Of a stretch of DNA of 64,000 nt, positions 19,620 through 30,220 are shown in pieces. The translations under genes were made by a program, and so were the position numbers. Position 1 is the stretch's first letter. Each line of letters opens with the position of its first letter. Below the pieces are notes generated by a model. It ran no database searches. It had not been told where the DNA came from and was given only the letters and a program-made list of their open reading frames with translations. This DNA is from Clytia hemisphaerica (lineage: Eukaryota > Cnidaria > Hydrozoa > Leptothecata > Clytiidae). The stretch spans positions 356,802 to 420,801 of the forward strand of contig CACVBU010000979.1 of the NCBI GenBank assembly GCA_902728285.1. Direction: 5' to 3'.

Positions 19620-20513
19620 CACCATTTCTCTCATATTGTTTGAATTTGCTCTCCTGTAGGGATAATAATTTGGGAGCAGTGGTTCGTCCGGCAGTGTGGA
19701 AAGAAAAAGGTCAAGTAGTTTTTTAAATTTAATTTTTGTGCAGTTTGTGATATTACGAATGTAGAATGGGAGAGAATTAAAAAGCTTTAGGTCCTTCTTC
19801 AGATAATGAGACTCTCCAAATGTTTTTGTGCTTAGAATTTACTTCTTTAAGGTGACATTTTCGTCCGAGCCTCTGGTTTCTGTAGCATGTGATACCCCCT
19901 TTGTTCTCAGAGTGGTTGAAATTTGGAGAATATTTTTCTAAGATATACCAAGTATAGATGACTTGATATCTTTCTCTATGCCTTTCCAGACTGTATAGTT
20001 TTAGAGTTTTTAGTTTTTCCCAATAGTTCAGTTTTTGTAAAGAGGATATTCCATTTAGGAATGATTTTTGACGCTGGATTTGGTGTCTCTTGGATGGTGA
20101 CCATAGCTGTGAACAGTAATCAATGTGAGGGACTGCCAATGTCTTTCATAGGGTTAGCATTACAGTAGGGTCCTTTGTTTTGAAAGTTCGATATATCCAT
20201 GGACTGATGCCTTTAACTTTGTCGATTATATGTTTTTCATATGTTATAACCACATCTAAAGTGATCCCAAAGGCTTTGACTGTAGTCTTGGTCTCTACCA
20301 CCTTTTGGGTATCAGAGAAGTATTTGGAAAGTTCTTTAAGTTCTTCATTTCTACCATAATTGAGATGTTCAAATTTAAGTACATTCAATTTCATGTTATT
20401 TAGTTCAGTCCACTCACAGACTGCGTTCAGGTCATCTTGGAGCTGAATAATATCAGCAAGGTTTTTAAAATCTTTCATTAGACGTGTATCATCAGCAAAT
20501 GATGGTAAGAAAG
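19620..20513 (-). pseudogene. LINE RT/C-terminal fragment (copy 2), frameshifted
   Basis: On the minus strand the fragment begins at SFADDTRLMKDF, the RT catalytic FADD box (about 20490-20505), then NMKLN and KAFGITLD, then MLTL, HIDYCSQLWSPSKR, LNYWEKLKTLKLYSLERHR, and FNSLPFYIRN to STLPDEPLLPNYY. The reading changes frame near 20145 and near 19779, so it is broken. Upstream RT motifs are missing (5' truncation). Same family as 11088-11682, with diverged sequence, so it is an independent old copy. Confidence 0.8.
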
Positions 20514-21464
20514 AAGTGTAATATCTTCACATTATTGTAGTTTTCTATATGGTGGACAAGTCGTTCTGTGTGAGAGAGCAGTTGGCTCAGGCAGGATCTG
20601 CCAGGATCTGCCAGATCGGAAACCATGTTGTTTGCAATTAAAAAGATTGTTAGCTTATATAACTATAATAATAACGTTGTAAATATTATCGCTACGTATC
20701 GCTACGCACCTATTTTTATTAAATCTTTTTAACATTTTCTTTGTTTTATTCCCTATAGAATCTTTTCCTTTGTTCATTAGAATTTTTTATTTCTCGCTTT
20801 TGATCTATGCATCACTGATTTTGTAGCATTTAAAAATGTGTTAACGCTTGTGCAGTATCATACCTGATGAAGTTTTGAAAATAGAACGAAATATCGTAAC
20901 AAACTGTGTTGATTTTACTTTTTTGTTCACTTAATTATAATAATTATATATAATTATATAATAATACAGATTATTTTCTGGGTCACAAGGTCTGGACGAA
21001 GTGTAACCAAAGTTAATTTTGGGTAAAACGTTTGATTTTGATAATGTCCCTTTGAAAGTAGCAAAGTATGAATGAAATTCTTCTTCTCGTCCGACCTCCA
21101 TCATCCATCTTTGGAGTGTATTCTTAAAGGAAACTGCCAGCCAGCCAACAGCCAAAACAACTCCGTATTATAGGTGGTTTCAAATTATGACCTTTGAACA
21201 GCGTGACCTCCGACCCAAAATGGCGCATGTAATGATAAGCAATTTGACAAAAACTCAAAATGCCGCGAATGCGCTAGAAATCGCTCGTAAAAAATCGGCA
21301 ATAATAAAATTTTTGAACGAAGGAAACGTCATCGACAGAAAAAGTCCGATAAATTTACCGACTCACCGACTCAATTCTACTCAATTTTCGATTTGTGATT
21401 GCCACCTTAATGTGGATCTTTTCTATATTGTCAGCGCAGTTCCCCCAAATCAAAATACCATATA
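20514..21464. other. Gene-less stretch
   Basis: Contains a short direct duplication of CAGGATCTGC near 20593-20612 and an AT palindrome at about 20935-20966. A minus ORF at 20931-21155 and a plus ORF at 21187-21483 have no recognisable features; the latter runs into the MITE. Confidence 0.35.
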
Positions 21465-22135
21465 CCGGGTGTGCCACAAATAAGTTATTCTCTTTGATTT
21501 GATATTGTAGGCAGTAAAAAAGAGATTTTTTAAAGATTGTTTCGAAATCATTCAGAGGAAAGCCTAACTTAAAATTTGGTGTGTTACTTTTTAATTTTAC
21601 TTCATTGGTTCAAAAGTTATGTTCAAAAACCTAAAATGTCAATTTCAAAAAATGTCAAAAAAGGCTAAAAACAAGGTATCGTTTTATGAGAGAAAGGACT
21701 TCTTTTACTAAAACATTAAAATACAAAGTCTTGCTCCTTGTAACACTCTTTATGTTTTCTTTATCTCCATTGTTTTTTTTACTTCTGTTTTCCCCTTGGG
21801 CATAAACAAGATGCAGAATGCTTCAACCCCACAAAATTTTCAACATCTTTCCAAAAGTTTCCGAAAGTTTTTCTGTATGTGCATCATCGTTGAGAAAGGT
21901 GGAGAAGGTAAACGTTTTGAGAAAAATGCCTTGCTTGAACTGTTGCAGCTCATCTTGATTCACCCTGTATTTACAGGGATGATTCACTTTCTTTTTTAAT
22001 ATTTTTTGAAATTGACATTTTAGGTTTTTGAACATAACTTTTGAATGAATGATTCCGAAACAATCTTTGAAAAAACTCTTTTTTACTGCCTACAATATCA
22101 AACCAAAGAGGGTAACTTATTTTTGGCACACCCGG
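21465..22135. mobile_element. 671-bp palindromic MITE with TA target duplication
   Basis: Ends CCGGGTGTGCC / GGCACACCCGG with TA at 21463-21464 and 22136-22137, as for Tc1/mariner-type insertions. The inverted match continues inside (GATATTGTAGGCAGTAAAAA, then AGTTATGTTCAAAAACCTAA), with about 55 bp extra in the left arm. The overlapping ORFs at 21796-21999 and 21823-22035 are products of the palindrome. Confidence 0.8.
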
Positions 22136-23089
22136 TATCTACTGATGGTAAAATTCCACTGTTGTAAATTGTTCTATGGGTAACTTTAGTGGAATATAAT
22201 ATGCTGGCCTGTAGTTTATATGACTGGTAACTCCATGTCAATGACATTTGACTTTTGACCTGTGACCTGCATTAAAAAATGATTTTAAAGAAGAATTTTA
22301 TCTTCTCAAGCTTGAGAATGCAGAAATCTAACGCCAAAGGAAAATGTTGAACTTTAAAAATCAACTCAAACAAAAACCCGTCCATGGACAAAATTTCCAA
22401 AATTTAGTTAGAATGAATTTTCCCAATGTACCCACTTCCAAATCTAAGGTTTGGGTAATGACCAACCAACATTTTCAGTCTAGGTGATATTTTTTTGGCC
22501 TGAAAAATTAAATACGGCCATTCCCATAATCTTCAGTTCAATATGCCTTTTTGATGTTTCTCAGAAAAAGTACTGTGTCAGACCATTTCAATAAGTGGAT
22601 GGTGGGTGTTAGTGGTGATAAACTTTTGCACAATTTGTTGAGATGCCTTATTATGCCTTAGGAAGTGCATTGTCTCTAACAAAACGTCTAATTCCCAAAA
22701 TTTCAATAATATTTTTGTCTAATATTGCTTCTCCTTTCTAAAAAGACTGGGGTAACTCGGGAATGCTTATGTAGCCTAAAAAAGAAAATATCTTCATGAA
22801 AAGTATTCTAGGCAATTCTGGGCATTTTTTTATTGAACATCATCGATACTTCAGAAGCTTTAAAAGTCAGAGTATGACCATTTAAGCTCTTAACTTTTGA
22901 ATACTATTTTGAAAATGTTTGTTCCTGAAATGCTTCTGTTTCTATCGTAGGTCCAAATTTGTTTGATTCGTAAGATGCAGGACGACTCTACCATTGTTCC
23001 TCCTCCAGTAAAGAAATTCAGTAAGCTTCTTCACTTTATTCTTGTATAACAGATAAGATTATTTAATAATGAGCACAATCCTTACCCAA

Positions 23090-23185
23090 TTAGCACAAAC
23101 GTCTTTTGGACGTCTAATGTACGTTTCTAGGACGTCCAAAGGTCCAAGCCGTCCATTGGATGTCCATAAGACGTTGCGTGTCCAA
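23090..23185. repeat. Cluster of GACGTC-type words
   Basis: ACGTCTTTTGGACGTCT, TAGGACGTCCAAAGGTCC, GCCGTCCATTGGATGTCC and AAGACGTTGCGTGTCC follow one another at about 20-bp intervals. Looks like a degenerate short tandem palindromic repeat. Confidence 0.45.
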
Positions 23186-23629
23186 AGGGTAGGTTTGAAA
23201 AATCAGTCCAATTCCCAGATTGCTAAGCTACTATGTATTAAATTTTTGAAATACTTTATCCATTAAATTCCTTTGTTTGTTCATTTGAAAGATATTTTAA
23301 AGGGAATATGAAAAATACTTTTCAACTGTGAAGAAAAACGTTATTCAGATATTAGCATACCACCAAATTAGGGAATTTTAAAGCTAGATAAACAATTGAT
23401 TCTTGCTTAGTAAAGTTTGACTCAGAATAATCAATAATTAAAAAATATGCCCACTGACCGTTTTTTGATCTAGAAATTGAGTTTCAGCCAATTCGTCGTC
23501 TTGTTTAAGAGTTTAGTGGTTATTTAAAGAATTAAAATGCTGCAAACATTTTCAAGTCATTGAACAATCAATCAAACAATCATGGCGATCAAAATCTCTA
23601 AGACAACAGATAGATGTAACATGTAGAAT

Positions 23630-23899
23630 TTGACTGCTATCAGCAAATTCAATGGTTACGTCTCAGCTTTTTTCAAAAAAGTTAAATATACAACTCGAGT
23701 ATTCAGGACAGCTTTTGAAGGAGGAGAACCCAAATTGTCTGTACATCAACAAAGGTGCGAAGAGTTACCTGCGTTTGACAACCTCATCCACAAATCAATG
23801 CTTGATAAAAAAACTCCGAAGAGAAAAATGAAAAACGTCCTCCGCGCATGGCTAAAGGGAAACACTACCGTTAAGCTTATAAGCGCCAGCTCTTCTTGA
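23630..23899 (+). CDS. Unrecognised ORF, possibly an exon
   Basis: 89 codons with balanced composition (unlike the AT-driven ORFs nearby), including VHQQRCEELPAFDNLIHK and a basic KKTPKRKMKNVLRAWLKGN segment. No domain recognised. The ORF starts at a TTG-type codon at 23630 and not at an ATG, so if real it is more likely an internal exon or remnant. Confidence 0.15.
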   Translation: MTAISKFNGYVSAFFKKVKYTTRVFRTAFEGGEPKLSVHQQRCEELPAFDNLIHKSMLDKKTPKRKMKNVLRAWLKGNTTVKLISASSS

Positions 23900-26557
23900 T
23901 AACAAACTTCACGGAGCGCTAATTTGACACGACGACGCAAAAGAACAATTCGCAAAAAATCGCCATTACTGTCCAATATCTTCCTTCAATTCTTAATCAG
24001 ATTACTTGTGCCAGGGTGTCCTCAGCCTATCGTGAAGCGAAACTCTTTCAAAGTATAGTCAAGTCCTCATAGATTTATAAAACCCGAAGGGCTAGATGCC
24101 GTGCTTTAAGCTCTTCCAAGCAAAAAAAAAATGAATATCGCAAAAAATATTGCTGCTATTGTTTTCGAAAACCTGCGAAGCTTCTAATTTGTCAAGCCCT
24201 GAAATTCTATCGTAATGTCACGTGACTTAGCATGGAGGTATAAAGAAACAGGAGATGCTATTGTAACCAAGCTCGCCCTACGATTAAAAAAGTTACGATG
24301 TAGGCATAAACTCGTATATCGTGCATTTTTAATGAGCTCTTTTATCCATAGGTGAAATCTTATTGGCTCATTTAAGCTTTAGAAATTAGATGAGACGAGA
24401 TTCATTGTTTTCGACATCAGTCTAATAAAATATTTGGACTAAAAAAGGCCTGTAAACTTGGCAAACCTTCATCAAATGATAAGATTTTTCGATCAATGTT
24501 TTCTTTAAGGTGAACTATAATTACTTGATATTTTCCTCCAAAATTCTCCGCCTTTATGTCTACAAATTGAGTCTGAAATCGCGTGTGCTTATAAATAACT
24601 TTTCATTTTCTGGCTTGAGAAAATATCTTTTCAAAACAAAACTTAACGGTTAACGAAATTGAACATAAAAACTTTCGTTTTATTTAATTTTTGTATATTA
24701 GAAGGCTAGAAATCTTCAATATTGATAGCAAGAATGTTCAGAGCAAACTCGAGTTCTAATAAAAGCCTTATTTCATCGGGCGAGCTTAGAATTTCTTTTG
24801 ATATATTTCATAAAAGAAAACAAAAGACTTTAACGACCAATTACCGACAAATTCAACTCCTGTTTATCTTTATACCTCCATGGACTTCCTCGGCACACTT
24901 TTCAGCAAAAGCACGATATCTAGCCCTTCGGGCTTTTACAAATCTATGGTCCTTCTTAATCATTCTAAAGGTTAGTGTTCCTAACTAGCTTTTGATCAAG
25001 ACCTGGTTTTTGACCAGCTTATTTTTTGAAAGGATAAACGTCAACACCCCTTTACAACATGCTTAAAAATTGTAAAAGCGTACTTGAAAGTTTGAAAAAA
25101 TTTTTAGAAGGTAATCGCTATGAAAAATATTTTCAATAACATTTAATCAATCATAAACTGTAGCTCAAGGTTTATCATCGGTGGACTTCATGAATAAAGC
25201 CTTTTTTTGTAGTCACTAGATATGATGTATGTTTAGACATATATATTTTTTTACAGTAATACCGATCTAAGATATTCTGATTTTCAAATTTTATCAAAGC
25301 ATAATTTTACAAGAAGTTGATTTTTATCTCTCTGAACTTTATTTTCAGTGATTTTATTAAATTTCATGATATTGTACTTGCAAATACCTTTTCAACAGAC
25401 TAACAACTTCTTCAGGTCAAACTGTTACATTTTGTGGGCGTTTTCGTTTATTTAAACTTTCACCTAGCAACTGGCATATAAAAATGAATTTGGATCGATT
25501 GATATTATTTGAATACTCAAAACATATCCTTTGAAATATAGCCTAAGAAATCATGAACAAAACATATTTTATCAAAACAGTTTGCATTATTCATGAAATT
25601 ATTTAGATCAAATATTGGCGACATATTATTCTATTCTCGAATTTTTCACAATCCCATTATTATTTGCATAATTTTACAGAGCTAGGTCACCGGAATAATT
25701 TGCAGTATAAGTCAGGATAACTTAATACTGGTTGACCTAGGTTTAGCGTTTGAAGCGATGAATGATATATAGTGAAGAGCCGAGATTTCAAATTATTAGT
25801 TTTCATCTTCGAAAAATATGGGTCATTCTTTTTTGTTTAGTTTGTAAAACTTATGTCGGACTTGAAAGATATGGGTCACTCTGGTTATTCCAAATTGTTC
25901 AAGCTGCCAAATACTGTGATATGCCTGTGGTATTTGGAGTTGTTTTAGTCAATGTCTTTATCAATCAATTTATGTCAATTATCTTCTTTGTTGTTTCTGA
26001 AATCTGGGAATACATTACTGGTACTAATAATTCGCAGACAATTGTAGAAAATCTTCGTTGTAAAGTTTATCAAAAAGATAGGTTACGTAACTCTTGTCGG
26101 GCGATTGTTCTGAAAGTACAGAAAGCGGGTCTCAAAATTGAATCTTTTCATAGTTCGTCACCCCCCCCCCCTTCTTAAGGGTGATAACACTTTTCGAAAA
26201 AATGAAGAAGAGGGGGTCAGAAATCTTCATGAAAAGGGGGGGGGGGTAGCACGGAAGAGGCCTTACATTTATATTGTAGATTATTTTCAAGTTGTGAAAT
26301 TTGGTATTCACGAAAGGAAGTTTTCTGTTAGAGTAGTCAAAAAGAAGAAGGAAGTCTATCATTTCTCTCTCTAAAGATATTTCACATATATTTGTTAGCT
26401 ATTTTTGTCCAAAATCCTTGGGGGATAGACATTTTTGAAGGTTGGGGATGCCAAGATGGGGGATCATTTAAAATCTCCAGGGAGTGGACAATATGAAATA
26501 TTTAAGTTGATCGTGCGCGATTTAATAATATACATCAACCTATTCATGGACACTTAG

Positions 26558-26759
26558 ACTAGCAAACTAGTCTGTTAATGAATCATGTTAGAGGGCGGGA
26601 ACATAAAGGCGGCGGGCGTTTTTTAGAATAGGAGCTGCGTAGGGGAACGAGCAAAAGTTGTTGAGAGGCTGCTGATTAACAGCTTTTTACCTTTGACACC
26701 GACAAAATTTCTTCTTACGCTTACCTAACTCCTACGCTCACTTACTACGTGCCAGTCTA
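26558..26759. repeat. Dispersed repeat, copy 1
   Basis: Shares AGAGGGCGGGAACATAAAGG, GCGGGCGTTTTTTAGAATAG, GGAGCTGCGTAGG-GAACGAG and GGCTGCTGATTAACAGCTTT with 49571-49812 in the same orientation. Starts ACTAGCAAACTA and ends GTGCCAGTCTA; only about 5 bp are inverted at the ends. Non-coding; superfamily unknown. Confidence 0.75.
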
Positions 26760-26949
26760 ATGCACACTATACCAATCTTGTATATTATATTACCCCTCGC
26801 ATTTTCGCTTTAGTAGAGATATTAGCTTTTTAAAGAGTGGAATTTTGACCTTTGGACTTTAATCCTTCGCAAATTAGATGAACATTCTAAAACACTAATA
26901 ATACCATTAGAAATTTTTTTATGTCGGTTGTTGGAAAAAATGCATGAAG

Positions 26950-27299
26950 CAGTTACACGTTTTTTTTTATAAGGAGCACCTTTATAAGGAAGTTGAAGCC
27001 GAAAATAATGGTCCAGATAATAAGAAATTGTTAAGGAACTGATCAGGCTAAGAATAAGAAAACAAGTTAAGGAACAGAGAGTTAAACTTGAACTTGCACA
27101 TATTTACAAAGCCTAAACAAAAAGATGACAAGGTATTGACAAAAAAAAAATATTCAATAAACTTTTGTCCTGTACTTTCGTCCATACAAAGGTTTTACAC
27201 TCAACAAATCCAATCTTAGCAGCTTAGTAAGTAAGGAACTGGAAAAATAAGCGGCTTTAGGCTCGGAGCCAAGTTCCTTATAAAAAAATGTGTAACTGG
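26950..27299. mobile_element. 350-bp MITE, CAGTTACAC ends
   Basis: Left end CAGTTACACGTTTTTTTTTA then TAAGGAG; right end is the reverse complement with one or two changes (AAGTTCCTTATAAAAAAATG then TGTAACTG). Internal sequence non-coding. Its poly-T plus TATAAG arrangement resembles the element at 54272-54548. No clear target duplication. Confidence 0.6.
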
Positions 27300-28766
27300 T
27301 ATAATTTGATCTAATGAGTTAACGACCTTCCCTTTTGTTTTTAATCATTTTTCATTTGACAAAAAATGTGGTAAATGAGTATTTTTGGATGATTGGTTGT
27401 ATGAAAGCACGCTAAATGGGAAAGAAGGAGTGTGCAGATAGCTTGTGTTTTTTGTTGATGGGAGCGTGGAAAAAGAACAGTCAAGCATTGGAGATTTGTT
27501 ATCTAAGGCTTGTGGACACTAGAAGTTCTTTTCGCGTTGGTGCAATGCAACGTGCTCCATCCCACCAACCTGAAACACTTTTTTGTGTCTCCATCCTATT
27601 TTTCTTTCTACCAATAAAAGTGAAATCTCGCAAAACTGATTCGAATCAAAGTTTGTCCCAGGGAAAAAAACTTCTCGTGTCCCCAAGCCTTTAGTTTTGC
27701 TCGATATTATTTTTTGTTACGATGATGGTGATGCGTGGTAGGGTAAATATTTGACAAGGCGTGATGTAATTTTTGGTATTTTCCGCATTATTTTTGAGTA
27801 GATAATGATGTCGAAGTTCGTGATTGTGATGAGAGCATAGTATAAGAAAGCCGCGGCTGGAATATGGACTACATTGTCTTTTCAGTTAGTTGCTATTCCA
27901 TCTCTGTCTCCGAGCTTTTTGTTATTGGTAGATAGTTTTTGAAATTTTTCTCTTATTTTCCTTCACAAAAAACTTTTTGTTACTAGATATCTTTGAATCT
28001 ATACCCACTTGAACTAATTTTGGAACTATTTTAGGGGTAATTTGTGGAAACAATAGTTTTTCGCTAAAATTGAAATTATAAGAACTATATTCAAGATGAC
28101 AACTTTCCTGTCAGTTTAAATGATAAACTTTGAAGGTGTTGGCTTGAAATTTTCACAGTATTATCTTGATGTGCTTTTTCATTGATTTCTAAAAAGATTT
28201 CACTGAAATATTGCGAAGGCATCTCGAGGCACCTCGTTAATTTTTGAGTTCTTTCAGCACAGCCATTTTGTGCTTGTTTAAATTTCTTAGTGTTGATTTT
28301 TCCTTTACAATGATTTTATAATGCAAGTGTATTATCAAGAGTATATCATTAATGTCTAAAACGCACTGAGAAGTAAGTATTAACGACAAACCAATAAAAT
28401 TTACCATTAAAGATGCTACATTACTGATCTCTTGATCAACAAATAGTCATCAAATACGACAGAGATAGAATAACAGAAATTCAGATGTTATCGTTCCAGC
28501 CAGGGCTTTCTTATACTACCAAGCAGGTATTGTTTTGGTAAATGATTTTGATTTGTACAAAACGTAGTCTAAAGTTACAGTGAGTGGATGTGTGCTTTAC
28601 AATAATACTTTAATGAAATAAATTGAAGATAAAACTTAACGAATTTAAAAATAAATTGCACGACTTTTGTTAATTCCAATTCGTCTGATTTACTCGAATT
28701 ACAGTAGAAATTCAAAAAATAGAAATTATTTTGTGAAGGTTTTCCTAACACGGTGGCTGAGAATTA
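27300..28766. other. Gene-less stretch
   Basis: ORF 27416-27694 shows no recognisable domain. No RNA gene or repeat seen. Confidence 0.35.
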
Positions 28767-29441
28767 AAGTCTGTTCACGATAAGTGTGCACTCTTTTTTT
28801 CTTTTACCTATAACTTTTGAAGGAATTCTTCAATCTTCATAAATTTGGAATCGTTGGAGAGATATTTGTGAGTGGAACAATTTAAAATCAAAAAGTCTTT
28901 AGAAAAATTCTAAAAATGAAGATGAAAATGAAGAAGAAAAAAATGAAGATCTTGTAGAAAAGTGCTATAACTTTCATTTTCACTGGAGAGATTCTTTGAT
29001 CTTAGGAGGTCATCACTGTGAAGAAATTTCACTGAAATATTTATTCAATATAAAGTTATGATACAAAGTTAATAAGTGATTGACCCCAAAAAACAGCAGA
29101 AAACAGCAGAAAACAGCGTTTTTAGACGTCAATCAGCTTATAACTTTGTTTGATATCTTTTGACTAAATCATTATTTTTTAGAAATTTTTTCACAGTGAT
29201 GACGTTCGATAATCCAGGATTCACTTAAGGGAAAATGATGGTTATAGCACTCTTCTACAAGATCTTCATTTTTTTCTTCATTTTCATCTTCATTTTTAGA
29301 ATTTTTAAAAATACTTTTTGATTTTAAATTGTTCCACTCACAAATATCTCTCCAACGATACCAGATTTATGAATATTGAAGAATTCCTTCAAAAGTTACA
29401 AGTAAAAGAAAAAAGAGTGCACACTTATCGTGAATAGACTT
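28767..29441. mobile_element. 675-bp near-perfect palindrome with TA target duplication
   Basis: The left half (from AAGTCTGTTCACGATAAGTG) and right half (to CACTTATCGTGAATAGACTT) are reverse complements over about 320 bp each, with a loop of about 40-50 bp around 29090-29130 containing a duplicated AACAGCAGAAAACAGC. TA flanks at 28765-28766 and 29442-29443. No coding capacity. Confidence 0.85.
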
Positions 29442-29531
29442 TAGTTCAGATTAGCGAGGTTCTGCTGTAAGGGTAAAAAGATTAATACATTATTGTAAAT
29501 ATTGTCAAAATATCAATTTCATTATACATGT

Positions 29532-29760
29532 CGTCCCTCACATGACTAAAGGTTCAATCTCAAAATAAGTGTCTTGGAAAATTGGAAATCTTGCAATCCT
29601 GTTCTGCCTTTGAGATTGGCCTTTTTGTCATATGAAAACATTGACTATTCCTCTAAATGAAAAAAGGGTAATCTCAATGTCAAAGATGACCACCACAGTA
29701 AAACTCTAAATTTTGTAAGGTATTAATTTAGAGATTGAACCTTTAGTCATGTGAGGGACG
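29532..29760. mobile_element. 229-bp MITE with perfect 30-bp ends
   Basis: CGTCCCTCACATGACTAAAG (continuing GGTTCAATCTC) at the left is perfectly inverted at the right end. ATGT flanks both sides (29528-29531, 29761-29764). Perfect ends suggest recent mobility. It lies about 90 bp from the preceding palindrome. Confidence 0.8.
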
Positions 29761-30220
29761 ATGTTTGAGAAGTAAAATGAAGTGTGAGCCATCCCTTTTC
29801 ATTTGAAATTAGCCTAGAAAAATTAAAAACTAAATATTCCAAGCAAATTTCTACGCATATGAAGCGTGCACACTTTTCTTTATATCAGAACATCAAAAAT
29901 TTTTGAAGCCCTCGATGCTCTTATCGTTTTTGAGTTTTAAGCCTAAAATTGTTCTTGATATTTTCTTATTATTTTCACCATTTTGTATTTTTGTCCATTT
30001 TCCCTAAGAAATTGAGATTTTCAGAGTTTTAGATTTTCAAAGCCTTAAAATGTTCTAAACTTGTTCTTAACTTTTTAAATGGCAAAAAATAGGGTTTTGG
30101 AAAAATCCTGGTCTGAAAATTTTCGCAAGTATTAAATTTGGCGAATTTTCGGGAAAACTCGCGAAACTCGAGAAGTATAATTCTCGTGTAAATTGATCCA
30201 CTTAAGGTAGAAATAATAAA

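Larger units (their letters stand above)
22138..26557. other. Gene-poor stretch
   Basis: No recognisable gene apart from two weak ORFs. Homopolymer runs of C (26161-26172) and G (26236-26247) lie on either side of 26200. The 138-codon ORF at 25762-26178 ends in the poly-C tract and has no recognisable domain, although it has one hydrophobic stretch. Nothing else found. Confidence 0.35.

Noticed and set aside
21796-22035. Overlapping ORFs of 67 and 70 codons
   Set aside because: Lie wholly inside the palindromic MITE at 21465-22135 and have no domain.
25762-26178. 138-codon ORF with a hydrophobic stretch
   Set aside because: No recognisable domain, runs into a poly-C tract, no splice or promoter support.
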